This document shows positions 13,387 through 23,769 of a stretch of DNA of 64,000 bases, in pieces (the first letter of the stretch is position 1; each line of letters starts with the position of its first letter). Source of the stretch: Letharia columbiana (lineage: Eukaryota > Ascomycota > Lecanoromycetes > Lecanorales > Parmeliaceae); contig NW_023501071.1 in the NCBI RefSeq assembly GCF_014066305.1, positions 186,001 to 250,000 on the forward strand, written 5' to 3'. The notes under the pieces are model-generated. The model did no database searches, was not told the DNA's origin, and worked only from the letters and a program-made list of their open reading frames with translations. Position numbers and translations under genes: made by a program.

Positions 13387-13589
13387 TATTAAAAAGAATA
13401 ATATATAAATAACGATAATATAGAAGGATAATTAATTCTATCTCTAAAATCTTCTAGGGGATATCTTTAACCCTATAGAAATAGAGTAATATAGTCGATA
13501 TACGTATAGGTTATAGCGGAGAGTAGCTGGGAACATAGCTGAGAACCCTATATGGCTGAAAACATGGCTGGGAACTCCACATTTCGATA
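13387..13589 (+). repeat. Right LTR of the miniature element
   Basis: 203 bp, starting TATTAAAAAG and ending CACATTTCGATA. Its start is more RIP-mutated than that of the left LTR, while its end is less mutated, so the two LTRs carry complementary RIP patterns. Confidence 0.8.
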
Positions 13590-13849
13590 AAAATCTTCGC
13601 TTAGACTTTTATTAAAATAATTAAAAAATTAAAAAATTAAATTATTATTATATAATTTTAAGACTTTAAATAATTTTTTAACTCTATTAATAAGAAAGCG
13701 AAGTTTATTATTAATATCGTCGTTATTACGATAGAAGATTATAAGAAATTCTTTTATAAGCTAAAAAAGAAACTTTTAATTATAGAATAGCTATAAAAAT
13801 AAATTTTTATAGTATATTATAAATAGCTAGATACTTCGAATTCTATTAA

Positions 13850-16800
13850 AATTAATAAACTTCTCTTTTATCGCTTTATTAATTATAAAATATATCTTAA
13901 AAAAGAAGTTATTTTACTATTAAAAAGGGTTTATAAGCTTTTTAAAGATTAAGTATTAGTTATAAAGAAATATATTAATAAAATATTAGAAAAAGATTAT
14001 ATTAGATTAAATACTTCTTTTTATATAATACTTATTCTAATTATAAAGAAACTCGATAGAGGATTTAAATTATATATAAATTATAAAGCTCTTAATATAC
14101 TTATTATTTCTAATCGAAATACTTTTCTATTAATTAAAGAGACTCTCGCTAAATTATACGCGGCGAGAATATATAATAAATTCGATATTATAGCCACTTT
14201 TAACGAAATTAGAGTAAAAAAAATTATAAGAAAAAGAAAAAAAAATTATTTAATATAATCTATTCGAATATATAATAATATCTTTCGAGTTATATAATAT
14301 CTTTATTACTTTTTAAATATTTATTAACGATATCTTACGCGAATATTTAAATATATTCTATATTATTTATTTAAACGATATTCTTATCTATAATAATATT
14401 AAAGATAAATATATTTATTATATAGAAAAAATATTAAAAAAACTTTAATAAGCTAATCTCTATCTTAATATTAATAAATATAACTTTTATATTATTAAAG
14501 TTAAATATTTAGAATTAATTATTATTATAAAAGAAGTAAAAATAGATATAAAAAAAAATTATTATTTAATAAAAGAAATTTAGATATAATAAAAATATAT
14601 AAGTATTCTTAAAGTTCGCTAATTTTTATTAAAAGTTTATTACGAGATACTCTATAATCGCTATATTTCTAATAAATTTTATTTATATTTAATAGAAGAA
14701 AGACTTTATTTATCTATAAACTTAAGAGTATTCTAAATAACTCGCTTTTAAAATACTTAAGAAAGCTTTTACTATTACTTTTATATTTACTTACTTTAAT
14801 TTAAATAAAAAGATTTAATTAGAAATAAACGCGTTTAATTTTATAATTATAATTATTTTATTATAAGAAGATAAAGATAAAGTATTTAAATTTATAATAT
14901 TTTTCTTTAAGAAGATATCTTCTATAGAGTATAATTATAATATTTATAATAAAAAACTTATAATTATAATATAGATTTTTAAGAAATAATATTCTAAGCT
15001 AGTTAATACTTCTATTAAAGATTTTATTAAAGTTATTTTAAATTATAAGAATTTATAATACTTTATATTTTTTAAATAATTTAACTTTCGCTAAATAAAA
15101 TAAGTAAAGTTTCTTTTTAAATTTAATTTTTATATTATTTATTATTTAGAGAAATAAAGTATTAAATTTAATAGTCTTATTTAATAAGTAAAAGACTTAT
15201 CTAAAAATAAGAATAACGATTATACTTATTATCGATATCGTATAATTCTTAAAAATAATAATCTTAACGAAGATATTAAGAATATCGTATATTTTATTAT
15301 TATACTTCTAAATAATATAAAAGAAAGTATTATCTCTCTAGCTATAATATTATATAAATTTAGCGAGTAAAATAATATTAATAATAAGAAGTTTAATAAA
15401 GAATTATTATTAAGAGCTCTAATAAAGAGTTTCTAAGAGAAGTTCTTAGAAGAATTAAGAGAAGTTTCTACTATTAATATTTCTAAATTATTATATTAAA
15501 TAAGAAACGCTTATAATTATAATAATATCGCTTAAAAAATTATATAATTAAAGATATCTAAATAGAGAAAGTTATTACTTAAAATAATTAAGAATAATCT
15601 TAAATTAAAATTAAGTAATTATTATTTTTATAATAAGTTATTATACGTTAATAATAGATTATATATAATAAATATTTTCGAATTACGAATTAAAATTATT
15701 AAAGATATTTATAATTTTTTATTTATAGATTATATTAATAGATTATTAATTTATAATAGATTAAATAGATACTATTATTAATTAAGAATAACGAATTTTA
15801 TTATTCGCTATATTAAGAGCTACTATATTTATAAAAGATTTAAAACTTATAGAAAAAATAAGTAAGATCTTCTTAAATCTCTTTCTATTCTTAAATAATA
15901 CTAATAAAATATTTCTATTAATTTTATTATATTATTACCTATTTATTTTAAATATAAATATCTTTATTAATATATTATAATAGTTATAAATAAACTTAAT
16001 AAGAAGAAAAAATTCGTTTTTTTAGACTTTTTAGAAGTAAAGATAATAGTTTAAATCTTTATCGAATTTATATAATAAGAAAAAGAATATCTATTTATTA
16101 TTATCTTCGATCGAGATATTTAATTTATAATATATTTCTAAAGAAGACTATATAAAAGAATTAAAACTAAATTTAAACTCTTTACTACGTTTTACTTTAA
16201 AATTAATAAATAAATAGAGAACGCTAACGCTACTTTAAAGTAATATCTTAGAATTTATATTAATTATAATTAAGATAATTAGATAAATCTATTATTAATA
16301 GCTAAGTTCGAAATTAACTTCGATAAAAACGCCTTATTAGATATATTACTATTTCTTCTTATTAAAGAATATATTTCTCGCTTAAAAATAGAATTTTCTA
16401 CTTTTTAAAATTAATTTACTAATTAAAAAGCGAAAAGAGATATTAAGTTAATTAATAAATTTATTAAGAAAATTAATATTATAAGAAATTATTTAAGAAG
16501 TTAGCTTAAATAATTTTAAGCTTTATAAAAGAAGTAAGCTAATTATTATCGACTTTCGATATTAAAATTTAAAGTTAAAGATATAATTATACTTAATAGA
16601 AGAAATATTAAAATTATATATTTTAATAAATTATTAAATTATAAGAATTTCGAATTATTTAAAATTATTAAAGCTTTAAATAATTTCGCTTATAAATTAG
16701 AACTTTCGATTTTTATAAATAATATCTATTTTATCTTTTATTTATAATTATTATATCTCGATAATAGCGATTTATTACTAGAATAGATCGAGTCTTTACT

Positions 16801-17045
16801 ACTATCTATCGATATTAATAAAAGAAAAAATCTATAATATTAAAGAAATAGTTTAATTTAAATTAAATAAATAAAAGAACGATTTCTTAATTAATAAGAG
16901 AGGATATCTAATATATAAAATTAGATATAGAGACTCTAAGATTAAGAAAAACTTATTCTAATAACTATTTATAAATATAGTAAAATATCTAAATCTAATA
17001 GTAGACTTTTATTATTATTACTCTAAAATCGTTAACTCTTATTTA
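13850..17045 (+). pseudogene. A1 RT, RNase H, integrase and chromodomain remnant
   Basis: The RT begins in the 13850-14110 stretch, with a YKALN-type motif, and continues through KETLAKLYAARIYNKFDI near 14140-14195. The YLDD box reads YLND near 14371-14382. Integrase is recognised over about 15640-16500, with a DDE core including FDRDIQF near 16110 and a downstream NANATLKQYLR-like motif near 16210. A chromodomain-like segment follows at 16838-17045 (INKRGYLIYKIRYRDS). RIP stops and at least one frameshift occur across it. Domain order and spacing are typical of Ty3/gypsy chromoviruses. Confidence 0.78.
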
Positions 17046-17258
17046 TTATTTAAAAGATCTTTAAAATAATTTTCTCTATTAGCGCTATTAATCTATATTA
17101 ATTATATCGACTTATAAGAAGATTCTAATCTTATAATAAAATACTAAGTTAATATACTTAAGAATATTACTTTAAATATACTTAAATATATTTTTTATAA
17201 GATCGATATCTATAATATAATAGTCGTTATCGAAGCTTTAAATTAAAGAAGAGAGTAA

Positions 17259-17891
17259 TATTATAATTCTAATAATATTATTTATATTATAATCTAATTA
17301 AGCTTAGCGTATTAAGATCTTTTAACCTTTCTATCTTACTATAAAATCTATACTTATAATAATTCTATATAGATAGTATTCTCTTTATACTATAACGAGT
17401 AAAGGCTTATAAATTAAATTTATAATTATTTTTTTGATTAAGACTATCGAGTAAAAGATAAGCGATCTTTAATAAGTAAACTTTAATAAGCGGGCTGTTC
17501 GGCTGTCGAGCGAACTTTAATAAGTGATATTTGAATTCCTTACGCTTTAATAATTATAAGACTTAATTTAAAATTTTTTTTTAAAAGCTCGTATTTCGTT
17601 TTATAATTTTAAAAAAAATCTTAAAACTTTAATAGAAAATAAAAAGGTTATTCTAAAATTAAGTAATATATATCTATTTTTTAATTAGAACTATTTAACT
17701 ATATTTTTTTAATAATTACGAATATTAATTTATTTATTTACGATAACTTAGTCGATCTAATTAAAGAGCGTAGTAATCTTAAATTTATAATTATTTATAT
17801 ATATAAATTTAAGATTTTTAAGCTTAGCTTTATTTTATTCTTTTATATATATTAATATAGAGTTATTATATATATTTTTAAGTTTTTAATA
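17259..17891 (+). repeat. 3' LTR of A1, split by a family S insertion
   Basis: LTR sequence occupies 17259-17394 and 17855-17891; the rest is family S copy 4. It is preceded by a purine-rich tract (AATTAAAGAAGAGAGTAA, 17241-17258). It ends TTTTTAATA and is followed by ATTAA, the target duplication of A1. Confidence 0.85.
17395..17854 (+). repeat. Family S repeat, copy 4, inside the A1 3' LTR
   Basis: Because the 5' LTR of A1 preserves the unoccupied site, this copy defines the ends of the family. Left junction CTATAA|CGAG, right junction TTAA|TATAGAG, empty site CTATAATATAGAG. The simplest reading is insertion between A and T without target duplication; a 3-bp TAA duplication is also possible for this copy alone. 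Confidence 0.85.
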
Positions 17892-18029
17892 ATTAAATAT
17901 TAACTATAACTTTAATATTAAGTTTTCTTAAATAGACTTTATTAAAAGCTTTATTAGCTTATATCTTATTCTCTTTATTATTAAGCTCTCTCTCGAAAGT
18001 TAAATATCTTAAAAATAAAATATTAATAA

Positions 18030-18212
18030 AATTACGAGCGTATTCTATATCCTTAATATATCACTTAGCACTCTCACCTATTCGGGCCTAGCGTGTCTTA
18101 ATAGAGGCATTTATCTACTACTTAATATCTCTCTTCTATCTATATAATTTAATATCTTAATTATCTTATTTAATATATCTATATTAATATTATATTTATA
18201 TTAATTCTAATA
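18030..18212 (+). repeat. 5' LTR of B1
   Basis: 183 bp. It retains some CpA and TpG (TATCACTTAGCACTCTCACC, GCGTGTC), so it is less mutated than the 3' LTR, where the same positions read TA. Confidence 0.87.
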
Positions 18213-19503
18213 CTATAACTAAGATTAATCTACTTATTTCATTTATATTAATAAATAAATTTAAAGAAACGCGCTAATAGAGGCTTTAATAAGAAATTAA
18301 ATTAAGTTATCGTATTTTTAAATAAGTCTATTAGATAGATAATTCGATTTTAAAGCGAATTAAACTCGATAAATAGTAATTAAAAGATAAATAAGATATT
18401 GAATTATTTATACGATTAGTGAATCGAAAGAAATAGTTAATACTATTAAAATATTATTTATAAGCTTTTTTATATATAACTTCTCTATAAGATAAGAAAC
18501 CCTCTAGATAGAGTAAGTGTATTCGAAAGGATACTATTTAAAGCATCTATAGTCTTCTTAATATCTTAAATAATTAAGAGATAAGTGTATTAAATCCCTA
18601 TAAAGAAATACTTCTTAGACTTTATAGTAAAAAAGAATTATTCTTAATATCGAATAATTTCGAAATATCTTAGAGAGACTTTATTATTCTCTAATATATC
18701 TAATATTCTTAATATCTATTCTTTCGAAGTATTTAAACTCCTCTTTACTTTATTTTAAAAAATTTTTTTTTATAATAAAGTTTAATATTGAAAGAATAAA
18801 TTAAATTAAGGCTTTATTATAGTAAATTAAGTTTTAATAGATATTAATTCTATTAGATAATATAGTCGACGATATAGACTTAATAGAAACGCTTTAGAAT
18901 ATTATTAATAGTTTATAATTATAATATTAGATTAAGCATTAACTCGATAAATTTATAATTATATTAAATAAAATTTATTAAAAGCGAGACGATTTTCGCG
19001 AGGTTATTACTCGATATTACGTTATTATAATAAAAAAGAATCTAGTTATAAACGATTTATATTAGATTTATAAAATAATCGAGAAAATAAATAAAATAAT
19101 TTAAGATTTTTAGAAGAATATAACTTCTTTATAGCGAAAAGTTAATAATCTTAATATATAATCGATAAAGAATTTATAACTACTTTTAATCGAGAAAGAA
19201 TATACTTCTAGACGTTTAAAAGAGAAATTAATTAAGATCTTAGATTTACCTCTATTTATTAATAGTAATAATTCTATTTAAAACGACTAGTTCTCTAGAA
19301 TAGAATAGAAATTTAGAGTTAATAGCGATTATTACTTTATTAAAGATTTTAAAATAGTCTATATAATCTTATAACTTGACGATAAGACTATATAATATAC
19401 TATATATAAAAGAATTCGAAATTTTATTAATTTATATTAATCTATTATTAAGATTATAAATTAATTAATCGATATTTATAAGAATTTAAATTAATATAAT
19501 AAT

Positions 19504-20979
19504 ACAAGTAAAGGCCCATGAATTAAATTTATGAAGTTGGATTTTTCTAAGTTAAATCGAATTTTAGCCCTAGCCCTAAGTCAAATCGAACTCTAATCGC
19601 TTACTATACGTTTTTAACCTACTTTTACTACTATAAAATTAATTTAATCTATATAATATATAGATATATATATACGAAGAGAGGTGCGCTAAGATTTAAT
19701 TAGAAAGGTATATCGAGTATAAAGAATTAATTCGTAATAATTATCTATAAAAAATAGAGAAAGACTATATTCTTATAGTAAGAAGTATTAAAATATCGGA
19801 AAGAAATAAAGATAACGTATTAGTTAGTAGTATAAATTTCATAATATCTTCTATCGTAGTAAAATCTTTCGAATAATAAAATAGCTATAGACATCGAACG
19901 ATTTTAATTCGTTTAAATATATATCGTTTAATATTTCTTCTATAGAGGTCGTAGTAATATACTATATTAATATAGTAGAAATAATAAATTAAGTTATAGT
20001 AGTATTCTCCGCTTACTAAGTAATAATTTAATATAAAACCGTAAAGAGTATATAATATAGAATCTTAAAGAGCTAAGTCGTGTTCTTAACGATAATAGTC
20101 TTATTACCGCTTAATTTCTTCGTAGTATTCTCCGTAGTATTCTCCGCATTTACCTATTATAGTTTCTTCTCTTACTTCTTCTCTTATAGAGTATTAGACT
20201 AAGTGGCTAGTTAAGTAATTAATTAAGTAAATAATTAAGTAACTAACTAACGATCTAACTAAGTAGATTGTTAAGCTAATAGAGTAGATAGTATTAACTA
20301 AGCGGCTAATCGAGTATCGCTGACTTAGAAGGAGTATTTAGAGAAGGACGATGGCTGTAAATTCGTTCAGACTCTTTTTAAGAGCCTTCTAACGCGTTTA
20401 TAAGTAGTAGTAGATAGCTCTTAAGCTACGACCTCGATTACCAACAGTAGTAGATTCGCCGAGAGATGGCCTAAGGGCGTTAGTAAGGGATTTAAAAGAC
20501 GAGCGAAAGAAATACATGTCTTAGATACTTAGTAACATTTAGACGAGAGATATCGAGAGTGAATATATTTATAATTAGTGAATTAGTAGAATTATAGAAG
20601 AAATATAGTTATATAAATAGTGAAAGAATTATTATTCGATCTCGAACGCGTCTAATATAACTATTATAACTATTATATTTAAATATTTATTTAATCTATT
20701 AATAGTAGATTAAACTTTATAATTTTTATAGCGTTAGAAAGCGTAAAGCGAGCTCTATAATTTAAGAAATTATAAAGTAACTATATATATCGTAAGCTGA
20801 GTACTTTAAAGTATAAAACTTCTATATATAAATTTTTAATAAGGGAGACGTAGGAGAGCTATCGGACTAACTCAGTCGATCTAATTAAAAAGCGTATAGA
20901 ACCCGAATTAATAATTGGCCGCATATATAAATTCAAGGTTTTCTAGTTCAGCCCTATCTTATTCTTTTATATATATTAA
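19504..20979 (+). mobile_element. Long family S relative (1476 bp) in B1
   Basis: Shares both ends with family S: it begins ACAAGTAAAGGCCCATG and ends TATATATTAAT, and its last 170 bp match the short copies. The 1.25-kb interior is different. Part of it (about 19735-20270) matches 48010-48970. It retains many CpA and TpG sites around 20330-20550. Short family S copies could be deletion derivatives of such an element. Confidence 0.7.
19690..20290 (-). pseudogene. Unknown protein remnant in the long family S element
   Basis: Read on the minus strand, this stretch is nearly free of stops (several TAG or TAA attributable to RIP) and has the same frame as the related sequence at 48010-48970. From its N-terminal side it shows a run of imperfect tetrapeptides of the type S/N-Y-L-V/I/T (12-bp units, 20190-20290), then an acidic segment with REE and repeated EYY motifs, then a hydrophobic and aromatic region. 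No known domain was recognised. Start and stop codons cannot be fixed because of RIP. Confidence 0.45.
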
Positions 20980-21692
20980 TATAGTGTAATATATATACTC
21001 TATAGTAAGAAATTTAACTCTTTATCGATTTCTATTTAGACTTTATTTAATTAGATATTATTTTTAATATTAACGAAATCGTTATAATAGAGTATTATCT
21101 TCTAAATAAATTAAGAAAAAATTTAAAGAATTTATAGAAGACTATAAGGGGATTTATTATCTTAAAGACTATAAAGAAATATCTTTAAAAATTAAATAAC
21201 TTATATCGTATTAGATAAAAAAATATAGAGCTTATAAAGACTACTATTAAGTTAACTATTATACGAATCGCGACTAATATATATCTTATATCTATTATTA
21301 AAGTTATAACTACTACGTCTTTAGATATTAAAATCGATTTAAAATTAAGAAAATTAATATACTATAACTACGATAAGAAAAACTATTATTGAAAGAATTA
21401 TATAATAACTATTTAAACTAAAATCGATAAAAAGATCTTCGAGAAAGTATAACTTTACGCGATAAAAATAAATAAAGAATTTGAAATTAATAACGTCGAT
21501 ACTATAAATAGTAACGATTCTTCTTCAAATTCGAGAAATGAATAGCCTCTTCTAAAGTTACGATAAGAGATATTTATAAAATATATTTAATAGATACTCT
21601 TAATAACGTCTTAGCACGTCGTTCTTTTTATATATAAATTACGCTATCTTTATAAGAAAGAATCTATTTACTTAAGAATTCTCTTATAAATA

Positions 21693-23760
21693 CTTAAGCC
21701 GGTTTTTAATATTTGGCTACCTTACTACTTTAGGAATATCTCGGCACACTTTTAAGTCTTATATACACCTATTCTATATATAATTCTTACTCTATATTCT
21801 ATAAGTTATAATCGAGAATATTATCACTATTCATTTTATCTGTAAGTGTCTTAATTCGGAAATTATAAAGTTATTTAGAATTAAATACACTTCTAGACGC
21901 CTTAAATAACTTCCCTCTCGCGTACCGCCGTTCTCAACTCAATAACAACGTTATAATTCAGTATAGACAGTTCGATACTATAAAACAGGGTGGTGGATAC
22001 ACTCTTAAAGCCCAGGATCTTTTCCTAAGCTGGATACGTGCCGGAGATCTCAATACAATTCGAAGCCTTAATGGAGAAGAATTCGGAGAAAAATCGCTGC
22101 GGGGAAGTATTATCACTATTATTAGAGTATTTCAATAATAATAGAGAGGTGGTATATATATAGAAGGCACTGTTGACGTTTATAAGGCCTAAAATCTAGC
22201 CTTAAAAGTCGTTACGTTCCTTATAATTAAGTACCTTCTAAAGAATCTCTGGTATTGCCTTAAACTATTAATCAATTTTCTCTTATAATAGAGCCTCCTA
22301 GGCCTTATTTCAATTAACCTTTAATTTCTCATTACTATTAATATAAAAATTCCGATCCTGAAGATATTTGCGACACCAATCCCAGGTCTTTTTAATAGGA
22401 TTTAGATCTGAACTGTGAGAAGGCTAATTCTCGAACTATACAACTCGTCACTTGCTGAATTTCTTACGAGGGAATTCTGCTATATAATTATCTGCTTTAT
22501 TCTATATCATATATATAGAATAACCCTAATTAAGCAAGTTTCGACAGAATTTCAATAAGCCTTCGTCTTCTTTTAAAACTTCCTCCCTATATTAATAGAC
22601 ATTTACTTTACTTTCTTTCTCACGATTACCTCGTTTCTTAGCAGCTTATTTCAGATATATCTCGAACTAAGGCTTCGGCCCAGGCTTCTTTCGTCCAGAC
22701 TCATTCTCTTTATTCTCGTTAGTACGTATTTAAGAGGTAAATACAAGTGCTTAAAGTTCTTGATTTCCATAGTTCTCAACAATAAGAGCCTCTTTGGCCA
22801 CGTTCTTCTTATTCTAAGTCTCATCTCATAAGAAAATTAGTTTTTCTTTACCGTTAATTTTGTCTTATAATCGCTTCCCTTTCTTATTAACTATACTTTT
22901 ATTATAAGCAATCTTGCTAGAAATTATATATATAGCTTTATTATCCCCTTAATTAATCCGTCTTATTAATTTCGAGCTTATTTACTCTCTCGAAGTACGC
23001 TAAATAACTCGATAATTATACTCGGCACGCTTAGCTTTGACTTCGTCTATAGATACGATATTATTTATCTAATTCTAATATAAATAAGCTCTAATAAAAG
23101 CTATTCGAAACTCCCGATGTTGATTAATTAATTTAGGTTTTTAATAACGAGATTCTCTATTATAGCCGAAGTCGTACATTACTTATTTAAAATAAGATTT
23201 AGAGAGAGATTTTTAATTGCCGTTCGTATCGCGCTTGATACCGAGAAACTTCATCTCTTTTATATACTATAAAGCCGTTTTTTTCCGATTTTTCAGCGTA
23301 CTAATAATATGCTTAAAAATTCTCTTCTATTCGACTTCGAAAGAATAATTTAGACGACTAATACGTGAAGTATCTATATAATAAACCTTATAATAAATAT
23401 CGATATCTTATTCTTCTAATCTTTATTTAGCCTTTCTTCAATAATAGTTAACGGTGGATTTATACACATGAGTGTAATTTTCTACTATTTCTCGTTACGA
23501 GTAATCGGCTTTGATTAGAGCGATATTACTAATTCTAATATCTATTTAATATTATCATCTATTTAACAATAGCTCTCGAGGTTTACGCCTCTTATAGTTA
23601 TACTATTTATAAGATATATATAAAAGAATTAGCTTAATTAATAATGTGTAGGGCGTAGAGTAATTATTTATTTATTTTGATTATTTATTTATTTAAGCTA
23701 GTCGATAGTCGAGATATTCTTAAAGTAGTAAGGTAATTAAATATTAAAAATCGGCTTAAG
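21693..23760 (-). mobile_element. Tc1/mariner element nested in B1
   Basis: 2068-bp DNA transposon with 51-bp terminal inverted repeats (21693-21743 and 23710-23760; outer ends CTTAAGCCG), flanked by TA on both sides (21691-21692 and 23761-23762), the Tc1/mariner target duplication. The transposase is on the minus strand. The left half (21900-22850) keeps many CpA/TpG sites and is the least RIP-mutated transposon here, so it probably inserted late. B2 provides the empty site near 41110-41130. Confidence 0.87.
22150..23500 (-). pseudogene. Tc1/mariner transposase remnant
   Basis: Minus-strand transposase. The first catalytic Asp is in a DET motif at 22823-22825. The second lies near 22500, where the Asp codon reads AAT (Asn). 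The third region reads HSSDLNPIKKTWDW near 22380-22425, where Glu of the usual NPIE is Lys. The C-terminal part runs to about 22160. Several TAG stops interrupt it. The count between second and third catalytic positions is 35 by my reading, one more than the usual 34; a small indel could explain this. Non-functional. Confidence 0.75.
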
Positions 23761-23769
23761 TAGTAAATA

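Larger units (their letters stand above)
12244..13589 (+). mobile_element. Miniature LTR element (TRIM-like) nested in A1
   Basis: A 1346-bp non-autonomous LTR element between the protease and RT parts of A1. LTRs are 12244-12436 (193 bp) and 13387-13589 (203 bp). The target duplication is AAAAT at 12239-12243 and 13590-13594, and the empty site is visible in A2 near 61870. The left LTR begins TGTCAAAAAGG and the right LTR TATTAAAAAGA, a direct view of G-to-A and C-to-T change. The 950-bp interior shows no RT, integrase or protease. RIP is uneven: the first 50 bases and the last 50 bases keep CpA/TpG, the middle does not. No clear primer-binding site or polypurine tract was found, so the strand is arbitrary. 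Confidence 0.82.
9128..17891 (+). mobile_element. Complete gypsy chromovirus A1 with nested inserts
   Basis: Full-length LTR retrotransposon. The LTRs are 9128-9300 (173 bp) and 17259-17891, the latter split by a family S insertion. It is flanked on both sides by the 5-bp target duplication ATTAA (9123-9127 and 17892-17896). The order is gag, aspartic protease, RT, integrase, chromodomain. Three later insertions are inside it: family S at 9880-10309, a miniature LTR element at 12244-13589, and family S in the 3' LTR at 17395-17854. Without these the element would be about 6.5 kb. It is inactive because of heavy RIP. A partial second copy, A2, lies at 59990-62490. Confidence 0.88.
18213..21660 (+). 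pseudogene. B1 gag remnant, split by insertion
   Basis: Gag-like coding remnant in two pieces, 18213-19503 and 20980-21660, separated by the long family S relative. The second piece contains a CCHC zinc-knuckle remnant near 21355-21410: Cys codons have become Tyr (Y-Y-N-Y-D-K-K pattern), the change expected from G-to-A at TGC and TGT. The same knuckle is seen in B2 near 40670-40730. The end of the piece, up to about 21660, aligns with B2 near 41070, and the Tc1/mariner element follows. Confidence 0.6.

Noticed and set aside
9880..17854. Family S copies 3 and 4 as the LTRs of A1
   Set aside because: They are in opposite orientations, and true 173-bp direct LTRs with a matching target duplication lie outside and around them.
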